DNA of 64,000 nucleotides. Origin: Lewinellaceae bacterium. GTDB taxonomy: Bacteria; Bacteroidota; Bacteroidia; Chitinophagales; Saprospiraceae. The stretch covers positions 124,001 through 188,000 of the forward strand of contig JACJXZ010000015.1 of NCBI GenBank assembly GCA_020636375.1, given 5' to 3'. Positions 17,481 through 27,260 of the stretch are shown here, one piece after another. Every line of letters starts with the position of its first letter. The stretch's first letter is position 1. The notes beneath the pieces are model-generated. The model was given only the letters and a program-made list of their open reading frames with translations. It searched no databases and was not told the DNA's origin. The translations under genes and the position numbers were made by a program.

Positions 17481-18674
17481 ATGCCGGAAGACCTCATATA
17501 TTTAGACAACAACGCCACCACTCCCTGCGACCCCCGCGTTGTGGAGGCCATGCTGCCCTATTTCTACGAAAAGCCCGGCAATGCCGCCAGCCGCAACCAC
17601 CCCTTCGGTTGGGTGGCCGACGAGGCGGTGAAGCAGGCGCGCGAGCAGGTGGCGCAGTTAATCCAGGCCGATCCCAGGGAGGTCATCTTTACTTCCGGGG
17701 CAACCGAGTCCGACAACCTGGCGCTGAAGGGCGTTTTTGAACTCTACCGCCGTAAAGGTTCCCATATCGTCACCGTCAAAACGGAACACAAGGCGGTGCT
17801 CGACGCCTGCGGCCACATCGAAAAGATGGGCGGGGAAGTCACGTACCTGGATGTGGAAGCGGATGGCCGGGTCAGCCTGGAGGCCCTTGGCGCCGCCATC
17901 CGGCCCGACACCGTCCTCGTTTCCGTGATGTGGGCCAACAACGAGACCGGCGTCATCCAGCCGATGAAGGCCATCGGCGATATTTGCGACAAGCACGGCG
18001 TGCTGCTGATGAGCGACGCCACTCAGGCGGTGGGCAAGATACCGGTTGATCCCAAAGCCGCAGGCGTACACCTCATGGCCTTCACCGCCCACAAGATGTA
18101 CGGCCCAAAGGGAATTGGCGCCCTCTACATTTCCCGCCGGCAGCCCCGCGTCAAGGTGGCACCGCAGATCGACGGGGGCGGCCACGAACAGGGCATGCGC
18201 TCCGGGACGCTCAACGTGCCGGCCATCGTGGGATTCGGCAGGGCCGCCGGGCTGGCCGCTCAGGGGATGGAAGAGGAAGGCTTGCGCCTGCGCCGCCTGC
18301 GCGACAAATTGGAAAATGCCCTGCTGGAGAGCGTGGAGGAAGCTTTTGTAAACGGCAGCCGGGAGCACCGCCTCGGCCATGTTTCCAACATCGCCTTCCG
18401 CCACGCAGAAGCAGAAGCGGTGATGATGACGTTCAACCAGCGGGTGGCCCTTTCCTCCGGCTCCGCCTGCACTTCAGCATCCGTGGAGCCGTCGCACGTC
18501 CTGACGGCTATGGGCCATAGCAGCGAGCTGGCGCACAGCTCCCTGCGCTTCAGCCTGGGCCGTTTTAATACGGAGCAAGAGATCGATTATGCCATTGAGG
18601 CAGTAGTAAAGGGCGTAGAGAAGGTGCGGGGCATGAGCCCGGTGTGGGAGATGTTCAAGGAGGGGATGTTGTGA
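17481..18674 (+). CDS. iscS: Cysteine desulfurase (IscS/NifS type)
   Basis: A 397-residue PLP enzyme that takes sulfur from cysteine for Fe-S cluster and thiolation pathways. It starts MPEDLIYLDNNATTPCDPRV. Conserved elements: FTSGATESDNLALKG, MWANNETGVIQPM, DATQAVGKIP, the PLP lysine in FTAHKMYGPKGIGALY, and the active-site Cys in LSSGSACTSASVEPSHVL (group I arrangement). ATG 17481 is supported by homology of the N-terminus; the frame upstream of it is leader. No iscU or regulator adjoins; the IscA-like protein lies 3 kb downstream. A palindrome begins 5 bases after the stop. Confidence 0.94.
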   Translation: MPEDLIYLDNNATTPCDPRVVEAMLPYFYEKPGNAASRNHPFGWVADEAVKQAREQVAQLIQADPREVIFTSGATESDNLALKGVFELYRRKGSHIVTVKTEHKAVLDACGHIEKMGGEVTYLDVEADGRVSLEALGAAIRPDTVLVSVMWANNETGVIQPMKAIGDICDKHGVLLMSDATQAVGKIPVDPKAAGVHLMAFTAHKMYGPKGIGALYISRRQPRVKVAPQIDGGGHEQGMRSGTLNVPAIVGFGRAAGLAAQGMEEEGLRLRRLRDKLENALLESVEEAFVNGSREHRLGHVSNIAFRHAEAEAVMMTFNQRVALSSGSACTSASVEPSHVLTAMGHSSELAHSSLRFSLGRFNTEQEIDYAIEAVVKGVEKVRGMSPVWEMFKEGML

Positions 18675-18679
18675 AGTTA

Positions 18680-18770
18680 GGGGTTCGGGGTTCGGCAGTT
18701 CGGTATTCGCAGACCGCGATCCGCACTGCCTGGACAATGAGCGAACCCCGAACTGCGAACCCCGAACCCC
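18680..18770. repeat. Palindrome with GGGGTTCGG/CCGAACCCC arms
   Basis: The left arm (18680-18710) repeats GGGGTTCGG and AGTTCGGTATTCGC; the right arm (18741-18770) repeats CGAACCCCGAA. It lies between the desulfurase and TonB-receptor stop codons (convergent) and probably terminates both. Confidence 0.8.
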
Positions 18771-18781
18771 GGCCAACAAAC

Positions 18782-21181
18782 CTACCACTCCCAGCTCGCT
18801 CCGATCACCGGCAGGAAGCCGAACCAGTTCTTATTGTCTGTGCCGTGGATATACCCGCCCTGGCCGTCGGGCACCAGGTTTTCATTTTCATCAGTTACGT
18901 CCAGGTCGAATTTCCGGAGGTTTTCGCGGTTGTAGAGGTTAATCAGGTGGACGAAGGTGGTGATCCTGCTCTTCCCGGCCTGGAAATGGCGGTTGGTGCG
19001 CAGGTCCATCCGGTGGTAGGCCGGGTACTCTACGCCATTGAACTCTTCGTGTACCTGATAGAAGTGCAGGGCGCCATCCGGCAGGGTCTGGAAAGCGTAG
19101 TGGTAATTGGTGCGGGGCCAGCCGACATAGTACTGCCAGGCGAGGTTGAAGTGCCATTTGTCGTTCGGCCGGTAGTTGATGTCGGCGTATACGGTATGGC
19201 GCTGATTGTTAATGCGGGGGAATTTGCCGGTCCGGGCGGATAGCAACCCATCGTATTTGATGTCGGTGATGTTGTCCTCCGCTCTGGCCAGGGCATAGCT
19301 GAACCACCAGGAAATCCGGCCGCCTACGTCGTACTTCAGGAATACCTCGATGCCCCGGGCCGCTGCGCCGTCGATCTCCAGCCGGATCACGTCATTCCGC
19401 GCTTCCGGGAAGACTTCCCAGGGGTCGCGCAGGTTCTGGTATACCGGGCTGATGTTGGAAATGTCTTTGTAATACCCTTCGATGCGGAAGTTGATGCCGT
19501 TGGCGAACAGGTGTTCGAAGCCCAGCACGTAGTGTTCGGACAGCTCGGCGGGGTTGAACTGGTCGCCGTTGTGGTTGACGTCCAGGTTGTTGATGAACTG
19601 CGACTGGTAGTAGTAACCCCAGGCGCCGCGCAGGAAGGTGTTTTTGCCGAAGGCGTATGCAAAGCCCAGGCGCGGGCTCCACAACTTGTCATCGGTGTAA
19701 GAGGCGTAGTCGTACCGCAGGCCTGCTTCGAGGATGAGCCGCGTTAGCAGCTTGAACCGGCTGGAGACGTAGGCGCTGGCCAACTGCCCGGAAGGATTGA
19801 TGTCTATATCTATGGTTTCGCTGTAGTTGATGAGGCTGTCCTGGGCGTTGATCCGGACGTCCGTCAGAGAATTGAAGTAACTGTAGTCGGCGTTGAGCTG
19901 CCGCCCTTCAACCCCTCCCCGGAGGATCAGGCGGTTAGAGATTTCCCAGTTCCAGTCCTGTTTCAGGCCGAAGAAGCCGTAGTCTCTTTTGTCTTCCAGG
20001 TTGAAGCTTCCCTTGTCTGCGTAGTCGTATTTCTCGAACCGGCCGGTGCGGGTGTGGTTGATGAAACCGGAATAGAGCAGGGTCTGGGAGGACAGGTTAG
20101 GTTTGTAGTAAGAGCGGAGGGTAAACCAGCCATAGGTATTGCCGTACCTGGTGTCGTGGCGGTCGAAGTTATCCGGTTTGATGTCCCGGATCTTAGTCTG
20201 GTCGCCCGAACGCAAAGCGTGGAAAGACAGGGTGTGTTTGTCATTCAGCTCGTATTCCACTTTGCCCATAGCGTCGTAGAAGATAGGCGTATTTTCCGTT
20301 TCGCCGATCAGCTTGAAGGTAGCGTCGAGCATACCCCGGCGGGCGGAGAAGATGTACGAGCCCTTGTTGCCGGCAAATTTGCCGTCGGTGTAGAACCTGG
20401 CGTTCATGATGCTGAGGCCTATCGAGGTATGCCGCTGGCCGTCTGCTATTCTTTTGGTGTGCATGTTGAAAACGCCGCTTTGGCGCATGCCGTACTCTGC
20501 CGGGAACCCTCCGGTGATGAGGTCGACCCCCTGGATGGTTTCGATATCCACGATGCTGAACAGCCCGCCGGCATAATCCCGCTGGTGGAAAGGTTCGTAT
20601 AGCTCCATGCCGTCGAGGGTAATGAGCACTTCGTCGGCTTCCCCGCCGCGGATGGTGAATTTTGAGGAGAAGTCGTTGGAGGAGACTCCGGGCAGGCGGG
20701 CCACGGCGCGGGTGATATCTTCAGCCCACGACATGTTCTTGATGTCCTTTTCCGTCAATGTTTGCCGGGAGAGCGGGGCGTTGCCCATGATGGAGAAGCG
20801 GCCGGGGGTGACGGTGACGGTACTCAGGGAGAAGGCCTCCTCTTCCATTTGCACCACCCCAATATCCAGGGCCTCCTCCGGGCCGATGGTTAAATTCTCC
20901 AGGCTTCGCTTGGCATATCCCAGGAAAGAAAAAGAAATGGTGTAAGTGCCCGGAGGCAAGCCGGCGAGCAGAAAAGCGCCTTCATCGCCGGTAGCCGTTC
21001 CCGTTTTTAGTTCCTCGATGAAAACGTGAACCCCGGGCAAGGGCTCCTGGGTCTCTCCATCAACCAGGATGCCTCTGGCACTTCCGTTGTGGGTTTTTAC
21101 CTGTGCCAAGCTTTCATTGCAAAACAGCAAGTTGAACAATATAAAAATACAAAAACAGAATTTTTCATTGTCAAAATTCAT
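18782..21181 (-). CDS. TonB-dependent receptor with carboxypeptidase-regulatory-like domain
   Basis: A 799-residue outer-membrane receptor. ATG 21181 gives MNFDNEKFCFCIFILFNLLF, a signal peptide; longer starts have no signal. After it comes a CarboxypepD_reg-like domain (SARGILVDGETQEPLPGVHV to FLGYAKRSLENL), then the plug (LPGVSSNDFSSKFTIRGGEA, DEVLITLDGMELYEPF, GGFPAEYGMRQSGVFNM) and a 22-strand barrel ending FGFLPVIGASWEW with the aromatic C-terminal residue needed for barrel assembly. No SusD partner is adjacent, so it is more like a siderophore, vitamin or peptide receptor than a polysaccharide SusC. Substrate unknown. Confidence 0.92.
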   Translation of the reverse strand: MNFDNEKFCFCIFILFNLLFCNESLAQVKTHNGSARGILVDGETQEPLPGVHVFIEELKTGTATGDEGAFLLAGLPPGTYTISFSFLGYAKRSLENLTIGPEEALDIGVVQMEEEAFSLSTVTVTPGRFSIMGNAPLSRQTLTEKDIKNMSWAEDITRAVARLPGVSSNDFSSKFTIRGGEADEVLITLDGMELYEPFHQRDYAGGLFSIVDIETIQGVDLITGGFPAEYGMRQSGVFNMHTKRIADGQRHTSIGLSIMNARFYTDGKFAGNKGSYIFSARRGMLDATFKLIGETENTPIFYDAMGKVEYELNDKHTLSFHALRSGDQTKIRDIKPDNFDRHDTRYGNTYGWFTLRSYYKPNLSSQTLLYSGFINHTRTGRFEKYDYADKGSFNLEDKRDYGFFGLKQDWNWEISNRLILRGGVEGRQLNADYSYFNSLTDVRINAQDSLINYSETIDIDINPSGQLASAYVSSRFKLLTRLILEAGLRYDYASYTDDKLWSPRLGFAYAFGKNTFLRGAWGYYYQSQFINNLDVNHNGDQFNPAELSEHYVLGFEHLFANGINFRIEGYYKDISNISPVYQNLRDPWEVFPEARNDVIRLEIDGAAARGIEVFLKYDVGGRISWWFSYALARAEDNITDIKYDGLLSARTGKFPRINNQRHTVYADINYRPNDKWHFNLAWQYYVGWPRTNYHYAFQTLPDGALHFYQVHEEFNGVEYPAYHRMDLRTNRHFQAGKSRITTFVHLINLYNRENLRKFDLDVTDENENLVPDGQGGYIHGTDNKNWFGFLPVIGASWEW

Positions 21182-21516
21182 TAATGGGTTAAAAATGGCA
21201 TTTGACTCATTTTGGCTCTTAAAACCAAACAAACCTGCTTTGTTTGTATCGGCACGGCGCTGTTGGGGGACCAGAAGGCAAACCGGAAAAACTTTTCGCG
21301 AAGGTTCTTTTTTCCAGGCAGGCGCCTTCAGGGAGATCAATAATGGAGTTAGGACGGCTGTCGCGAATCGTAATCGTATATATCCAACGCCTGTTTCCTG
21401 TTTCATCATTGGCGTTATATGTCGATCTTTATTTCCCCGCAGCGCCTTCGCGCTTGCCTCTAAAACGCAATAGTGCTGCGTGAAGGCTGCGTGAAGGGCG
21501 TTTTTTCGCCGAAAGT
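21182..21516. other. Intergenic region, 335 bases, divergent leaders
   Basis: This holds the A+T-rich leader of the TonB receptor on the minus strand and open but unconvincing frames on the plus strand. No known element or gene was recognised. Confidence 0.4.
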
Positions 21517-21975
21517 TTGCATTTTTTTTTTGACAAAGCCCGGAATCCCGCTTCGGAAAGATCGCCCTCCTGCAACAGAGCGCCTTTTGAACTTGATTTC
21601 ATCCCGCGGTGTTACTATCTTAGCTTTTCAAAACCGAGCAAAGAAGCAAGCATATACGTTGCCGATAGCGCTAAACAGAAGATCGCCGAGATCCGCAGTA
21701 AAGAAGGATACGGAGAGGATTATTTCGTCCGGGTGTGGGTGACCAGCGGCGGGTGTTCAGGCCTGACCTACCAGATGGAGTTCTCGAATGAACCCAGGCC
21801 GGACGACCAGCCCTTCGAAGACAATGACATCAAGGTAGTTACCGACCTGCGCAGCGTGCTGTACCTGTTCAACACTACCCTGGAGTTCTCCGGCGGGCTG
21901 GAGGGGAAGGGTTTCTACTTTAACAACCCCAATGCCTCGCGTACCTGTGCCTGCGGCGAAAGCTTCTCGGTTTAG
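21517..21975 (+). CDS. IscA/HesB-type iron-sulfur cluster assembly protein, start uncertain
   Basis: The conserved part begins at about residue 45 (SIYVADSAKQKIAEIRSKEG) and continues with VTSGGCSGLTYQMEF and RTCACGESFSV, giving the three Cys ligands of A-type Fe-S carriers. From the only in-frame ATG (21517) the protein would be 152 residues, but the first 44 resemble nothing and would start on a T9 tract. A TATCTTAG element near 21618 suggests transcription starts after that ATG, yet no ATG/GTG/TTG lies in frame just before SIYVAD. A lost base at the true start (expected M-IYVADS) or a rare start codon is possible. The glycosyltransferase begins 6 bases downstream. Confidence 0.82.
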   Translation: MHFFFDKARNPASERSPSCNRAPFELDFIPRCYYLSFSKPSKEASIYVADSAKQKIAEIRSKEGYGEDYFVRVWVTSGGCSGLTYQMEFSNEPRPDDQPFEDNDIKVVTDLRSVLYLFNTTLEFSGGLEGKGFYFNNPNASRTCACGESFSV

Positions 21976-21981
21976 AGCCAT

Positions 21982-23138
21982 ATGCTACGCATCGGTTATG
22001 ACGCCAAACGATTGTTCAACAACTTCACCGGGCTGGGGAATTACAGCCGTACCCTGCTGTCCAACCTGGTGGAGTACTACCCGGATAATGCCTACTTCCT
22101 CTACAGCCCGAAAATCACCAGGAACGACGAAACGCATTTTTTCCTGAACAGCGCGCTGTTCAATGTTCAATTGCCGAAGCGTGGTTCCGGCGCCTTCTGG
22201 CGAAGTTTCGGCGTTAAAGCGCGACCTGCGCAAACACAAGATCCAGCTCTATCACGGCCTGAGCCACGAGATTCCTTTCGGCCTGGAAAAATCCAACATC
22301 CGGAGCATTGTCACCATCCATGACCTGATCTTTGAGCGGTTTCCGGAGCATTATCCTCTTTTTGACCGCAAAGGCTTACCGGCTGAAGTACCGTTATGCC
22401 TGCCGGCATGCCGACCATATCGTCGCCATCAGTGAAAGCACCAAACAAGATATCGTCGAGTTTTACGGGATAGCTCCGGAGAAGATATCCGTGATCTACC
22501 AATCCTGCCATGAGCGTTTCATGGTTGAAAAATCGCAGAGGACATTCGAGGGCGTCCGGCGCCGCTACCAGCTCCCGGAAGAATATCTGCTGACGGTAGG
22601 GGCGATCACGGAGCGCAAGAACCTGCTGGGGATGGTCCGGGCGCTGGAGTTGCTTCCGGAGAGCTGCTGCCTGCCTCTGGTTGTCGTTGGCCAGGGCAAG
22701 CGCTACCTGGCGCGGGTGCAGGCCTTTGTCCGGAAGAGCGGGCTGGAGCATCTGGTTCATTTTGCTCCGGTCAGTTTTGACGACCTGCCTTCCGTTTATC
22801 AGCGGGCGTCCGTTTTTTTGTATCCTTCCTTTTACGAGGGCTTCGGCATTCCCATTCTGGAGGCCCTGTTCAGCAGGACGCCGGTGGTCACGTCCAGCGT
22901 TTCCTCCCTGCCCGAGGCGGCCGGCCCGGGGGCTTATCTGGCCAACCCTGGCGACCCCGCGGAAATCGCGGCCGGCATCGAGAAGATTTTATCCGATGAA
23001 AGTTACCGCAACGAGCTGGCCGAAAAGGGCCACGCCCATGCTCAGCAGTTCCGGGGGGAGCCTTTATCCCATAAAATGATGGATTTGTACAAAAAGGTAG
23101 TGGGCAGCGGGCATACGGCGCCGGAGCCGATCACATAG
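21982..23138 (+). pseudogene. Glycosyltransferase family 1/4, two frameshifts
   Basis: Three overlapping frames together encode one complete GT-B enzyme of about 385 residues. Frame 1 (from ATG 21982) gives MLRIGYDAKRLFNNFTGLGN; the homology moves to frame 2 near 22205-22225 (LKRDLRKHKIQLYHGLSHEI) and to frame 3 near 22345-22375 (AKAYRLKYRYACRHADHIVA), ending at 23138. The donor-site motif EGFGIPILEAL (EX7E) is intact in the last part. The first break is near a CGGCGTTAAAGCG stretch, the second near a T5 run. Either a recent pseudogene or base-calling errors; the protein otherwise shows no decay. Likely role: transfer of a sugar in surface glycan synthesis. Confidence 0.85.
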
Positions 23139-23169
23139 TGCCTTTGCCTTAATGAAGAGCGGCGCCTGG

Positions 23170-25725
23170 TTATTGCAGAACCACCTTTTCCACCCTTGCT
23201 TTTCTGCCGTCGTGCAGCCGGAGATAATAGATGCCTCTGGGCAGCTGCTCCACCTCCAGTTCTTCCTGGCTGCGGGCGCTGTTTTTTCGCCGGATGATCC
23301 TGCCGCTGTTGTCGAACAGCTGAATGTCCCAGTTTCCCGGCGGCAGGTCGATGGTCAACCGGTGCCCTGCCGGGTTGGGATAGATCCGGGCAGGCGATTC
23401 CGGGGCGGCCGTTGCCAGGGGGGTCAGCGCTTCGATGGAGAAATCCCAGATGCCCCTGCCGTAGGTGCCGAAGCGGGCGGCTTTTTCTTCGGGCAGGTAT
23501 TCCACCGACCAGTAGGTTTGGGCCGGAGCGCACAGGCCCGACATGTCGAACCAGCGCCCCTGCTCTTCGATGTACACATAAGGCCCGGCTTCGGTAGCGG
23601 CAAAGAGCAGGCTCTCGTCCTCATTGCCGTCAATATCGAAGGCCAGGGTGGCAGGCAGGCCAGTGGCCATGGGCTGGAAGTTCGCTCCTCCGTCCGTAGA
23701 TTTATAAACTGCCGGGTTGGAATAGCCGCTGCCGGCCAGCAGGACGGTTTGAGCATCCGACCGGTAGGGATAGATCGCCTGCCCGTAGAGGTAATGCCCT
23801 TCCGGGACGAAGTTGATGGCCTGGCTCCAGTTGTCGCCGCCATCGGCGGAGTAGAAAAAGCGGCCGTTGGTGGTTGCGGCGTACCACCGGTCGGGGTTTT
23901 GGGGTGCCGTCGCCATAGCGCTGAGGGTGCCGCCTGCCGACTCTTCCAGGAAGTTGAAGGCACCCTGGCTGGACTGGATTTGATTGTTCTTGTATTCCAA
24001 CCGGATGAGAAATGACCCCGGCCCGCCGTTTATGCTGCCGCCGGCCAGGTAAACGGCCGGGTCATTCGGATAGGGGCTGCCGAGGAGGGGCGGCAGCCAG
24101 ACCGTTTCGTTTTCGGATTCCAGTTCATAACTTGCCGTATAGCCGCCCCACTGGGGGTGGCCGTAGTAGGTGATCCATCCGCCGGGGTAGGTTACCCAAA
24201 GGCCTTGGCCCGCGTTGGAAAAAGCGATATGGCCGTAATCACCGGAGATCACCTGCTCAAAGGAAGCCGGCCCTTCATCCGAAAACTGGTTGGTGCGCTG
24301 GAAGCCCTGATCCTGCGAGCCCGAGTAAACGTACGCCGGGTTGGTGGGGTCGGTCCGCACGCTGTAGTACTGGCTTACGTTGAGGCCGGACAGCCCTATG
24401 TTGGCGGCGCTCTCCAGCCGGTCGAACGAGATGGAAAGCCCGCCGTGGTTGCTCACCAGCAGGAAGGGCTGGCCGCCGGCATCCCCGAATTCAGCTATGT
24501 CCATAATGTCGGCGTGCAGGCTCCCCTCGATATCCTCGTAGTAATCCCACCAGTTGTTGACCTTTTCCCAGTTTTGGCCGGCATTGAGGCTGCGGTGGCA
24601 TTCTACTTCGCCCATGTAGAGTATGTTGGGGTTGGAAGGGCTGACGTACAGGCCGACCTCCCAGGGCCGGGCGGGCAGGTTGCCCTGCACGGCCCATTGC
24701 CGCCCTCCGTCTGTCGAGCGATGTACTTTCCAGCTGCCTTCGGAAGGGCTGGTGTAAGCATAAAGAATCAACTGGCCGTTCACCAGTGTTCCGGCGAGGT
24801 TGGCCGGAGCATTGCCGAAATTGAGGTTGGTCCCTTCATTGATCCATTGCAACTGCCCGTTCGCCGGGTCGGCTTCGTGTATCCGGGCCTGCCCGTTCTC
24901 TCTTTTCTCCACCAGAAATACCCTCCCGGAGTGATGGGGGATGGCCAAAGTGAGGCGGGAGAATTCGTGGGTCCCAAAGGCGGAACGGGGCAGGTAGCTT
25001 TCCCCCTGGTTGAGGGAAATGTACAGCCTGACATCGGCCCAGTAAGTGGGCTTGGCCAGGACAAAGACAGGATAGTTTTCGCCATCGTCGAGAACCACCG
25101 GGGCGTGGATGTCTCCCCAGCGGTCGCTATGGGAGATGCCCGTCCCTCTCGTCCAGCTCTGCCCGTCATCGTCCGAGTAGTGCGGCAGGCGCCCGGCGAA
25201 GGCGATCAGCCGCCGGCCGGTTTCCCGGGGGATGAACTGCAATACCCCCCCGTTGAACTGCAGGTCCTGGTTGACGACTTCCCAACTCAATCCCAGGCGA
25301 TCGCCCCGCCAGAGGGTGCCGCCGGCGGAGATCAGCCATATTTCGTTGGTTGCCGGATCATAGGCAGTTTTCAGGATGCTGCCGGCCTGGTTGGTGCTGC
25401 CCCGTTCTTTCCAGCGGCCGGCAAGGTTGCCACCGGCTATGAGTTCCTGGGTGCAGTTGCTGCGGAAGGAAGCCTGCCTGGACCGTTCGATATGGCGCCG
25501 CATCCGGGCCTGGTATTCCACCTGCCGCCAGTCGGTACCCGGAGCAGCCTGGTGCATGAGTTCCAGCCAGGCTTCCCGTTTGGCCCGTTCCTGCCCTTCT
25601 TCTCCAAAGCGGATGATGGTGCCTTCGGTAGGAGGCGGGATGGAGGGGGGTGATTGTTGACGGCACGACCAAATGCCGGCCGGCAGGCATGCTGCGAGGA
25701 GGATGATGGTTAGGCGCTGTTTCAT
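23170..25725 (-). CDS. Large exported protein with BNR/beta-propeller-like repeats and T9SS domain
   Basis: An 851-residue protein. The N-terminus MKQRLTIILLAACLPAGIWS precedes a Cys, so it may be exported by a lipoprotein or ordinary signal peptide. The middle contains repeated SxDGGxxW-type Asp-box motifs (SDDDGQSWTRG, STDGGRQWAVQG, SADGGDNWSQ, STDGGANFQPM), as in sialidase/BNR and Vps10-like propellers. The C-terminal 75 residues (IYPNPAGHRLTIDLPPGNWD to VEKVVLQ) are a type A T9SS sorting domain. Function unknown: Asp-boxes are structural and the sialidase catalytic residues were not identified. Surface or secreted location is well supported. Confidence 0.88.
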   Translation of the reverse strand: MKQRLTIILLAACLPAGIWSCRQQSPPSIPPPTEGTIIRFGEEGQERAKREAWLELMHQAAPGTDWRQVEYQARMRRHIERSRQASFRSNCTQELIAGGNLAGRWKERGSTNQAGSILKTAYDPATNEIWLISAGGTLWRGDRLGLSWEVVNQDLQFNGGVLQFIPRETGRRLIAFAGRLPHYSDDDGQSWTRGTGISHSDRWGDIHAPVVLDDGENYPVFVLAKPTYWADVRLYISLNQGESYLPRSAFGTHEFSRLTLAIPHHSGRVFLVEKRENGQARIHEADPANGQLQWINEGTNLNFGNAPANLAGTLVNGQLILYAYTSPSEGSWKVHRSTDGGRQWAVQGNLPARPWEVGLYVSPSNPNILYMGEVECHRSLNAGQNWEKVNNWWDYYEDIEGSLHADIMDIAEFGDAGGQPFLLVSNHGGLSISFDRLESAANIGLSGLNVSQYYSVRTDPTNPAYVYSGSQDQGFQRTNQFSDEGPASFEQVISGDYGHIAFSNAGQGLWVTYPGGWITYYGHPQWGGYTASYELESENETVWLPPLLGSPYPNDPAVYLAGGSINGGPGSFLIRLEYKNNQIQSSQGAFNFLEESAGGTLSAMATAPQNPDRWYAATTNGRFFYSADGGDNWSQAINFVPEGHYLYGQAIYPYRSDAQTVLLAGSGYSNPAVYKSTDGGANFQPMATGLPATLAFDIDGNEDESLLFAATEAGPYVYIEEQGRWFDMSGLCAPAQTYWSVEYLPEEKAARFGTYGRGIWDFSIEALTPLATAAPESPARIYPNPAGHRLTIDLPPGNWDIQLFDNSGRIIRRKNSARSQEELEVEQLPRGIYYLRLHDGRKARVEKVVLQ

Positions 25726-25748
25726 CTTGGGTTCTTTCTGCTACAAAT

Positions 25749-26183
25749 TTAACAATGCAGCGGCATTAAAAGGGTAGCCTGGCTGTCATTTGCCGCATCC
25801 CCGGTATTTTTTCCGTCCCGCGTGACTTCCACCGTGTACGGAAACTTCTCGCCGGACATGGTGTCGGTACAACCTTGTTCCCGGATCACAACCTCAATGT
25901 TCGAACCGCCGGTTTTGCTGCTGAATACTTTCTGCCCGTTGCGTTGCTGGGGCGCCTGGTACGGATAGCTCACCGGCCCTTCTTCCGGCGTGCGGAAGAC
26001 GATCTCGTTTCCTTTGACCTGAACGGACCAGAACGGCTCATTGCCCATGCAGGTGTAGGGCTGGGCTGCCGCCCGGGATTCAACTTTGGAAGGGGGCGCC
26101 GGGGCTTTCGGGGCCGGCGTTTGTTTCGGCGCGGTGCAGGAAAAGATCAAGGATCCTAATAAGATGAAGGCGATGTTTCTCAT
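25749..26183 (-). CDS. Small lipoprotein, COG3650-like
   Basis: A 144-residue protein from ATG 26183: MRNIAFILLGSLIFSC is a lipoprotein signal with Cys16. A Pro/Ala linker (PKQTPAPKAPAPPSK) leads to a globular domain with YTCMGNEPFWSVQVKGNEIV and CTDTMSGEKFPYTVEV, a pattern of the COG3650 envelope family (Cys-x-Gly-x-Glu-Pro-Phe-Trp, later CxDxMS..PY). Biochemical role unknown. The start codon sits 13 bases from the end of a 174-bp palindromic element (26196-26369), so its promoter is probably within or beyond that element. Tail-to-tail neighbours are absent; the T9SS protein lies downstream on the same strand. Confidence 0.8.
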   Translation of the reverse strand: MRNIAFILLGSLIFSCTAPKQTPAPKAPAPPSKVESRAAAQPYTCMGNEPFWSVQVKGNEIVFRTPEEGPVSYPYQAPQQRNGQKVFSSKTGGSNIEVVIREQGCTDTMSGEKFPYTVEVTRDGKNTGDAANDSQATLLMPLHC

Positions 26184-26195
26184 ATTCGCGTATAT

Positions 26196-26369
26196 TAGAG
26201 TTGATGCGTTGGGACCATCATGGGTTAAAAATGGCTTTTTTCTTCCCACACTATGCCTTTTTTCGGTCACATAGCTAGGCTATGCTCCCTCAATCCCGAA
26301 AGCTTTCGGGAGCGTGTGGTCGAAAATAGCTCATTTTTTCCACCACGCTGCCCCAAAGCATCAACTCTA
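26196..26369. mobile_element. MITE-like element with 17-bp terminal inverted repeats
   Basis: TAGAGTTGATGCGTTGG at 26196-26212 and the complement of TAGAGTTGATGCTTTGG at 26353-26369 form terminal inverted repeats with one mismatch over a 174-bp unit. Inside is a perfect 18-bp palindrome, TCCCGAAAGCTTTCGGGA (26294-26311). No protein is encoded. It occupies most of the 308-base gap between the lipoprotein start and the carbonic anhydrase. Confidence 0.7.
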
Positions 26370-26491
26370 TTGTTTTCAAACGGCTCCAAAATAACAATAA
26401 TCCAGCGGATTTCTGGCGGTCCGCCCGTGTCGGCAAACAAAATCCGGGCCTCAGCGTTGACAAATTTAATCTACTGCATAAAAAAACAAAC

Positions 26492-27072
26492 ATGGAAGCA
26501 TCCAACTTGAGCTGGCAGGACGCCCTCAGCCGCCTGAAAGCAGGCAACCAACGATTCATCAATGACAAACTGAACACCGAAAATGTGGACACCGGGCGGC
26601 GGCAGGAATTATCCGCCGGGCAGCACCCTTTTGCGGTGATCCTCGGCTGCGCCGATTCACGGGTCGTCCCCGAACTCGTATTCGACACCGGCCTGGGAGA
26701 GCTGTTTACCATCCGGGTAGCCGGCAACGTCGCCAACTCTTCCACGCTGGCCAGCATTGAATACGCTGCTGCCCACCTGGGGACGAACCTCATCGTCGTC
26801 CTCGGCACGAAAACTGCGGAGCAGTGACGGCAGCCATCAACGGCGGCGACCTGGGGTACAACCTCAACCATTTGCTGATGCACATCATCCCCGCTATGAA
26901 TGCCTCCGAGGATAAATCGGTCAACGCGGTGGTGAAGAAAAATGCCGAACTGACGGCTCGGGAGATCATCCGGCGTTCCCCCATCATTCAGGAGGAAGCC
27001 TCCAGGCGGGAGTTGAAGGTGGTGTCTGCCTACTACAACCTCGCTTCCGGCAAGGTCGACTTTTTTGAATAA
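26492..27072 (+). pseudogene. Beta-carbonic anhydrase broken by a single-base deletion
   Basis: The first frame (26492-26827) begins MEASNLSWQDALSRLKAGNQ and carries the zinc Cys and Asp-Arg dyad in ILGCADSRVVPE. It ends early after VVLGTKTAEQ. Homology resumes in another frame with AAINGGDLGYNLNHLL to KVDFFE (27072). Adding one C after 26806 restores VVLGHENCGAVTAAINGG, that is, the HxxC zinc motif and an intact 193-residue enzyme. The lesion is therefore one missing base exactly at the codon of the zinc His. It may be a real mutation or a sequence error. Expected function: CO2/bicarbonate interconversion in the cytoplasm. Confidence 0.88.
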
Positions 27073-27260
27073 GTAATCCTTTTAAAAACTTTACGGCCCG
27101 TAGTTGTAGTGAAGTAAAGCAGCCAGGCGGTATTCCCGAAAGGCCGGGCTGCTGAACGAGCTTGGTTCTTTACAAATCCAACGTGTGCGTCAGTATAAAA
27201 ACTAACTTCACGGTTTGAGATCAGCACGAAAGGTGCCGCTTTTTCCTTGTCCGTCTGACT

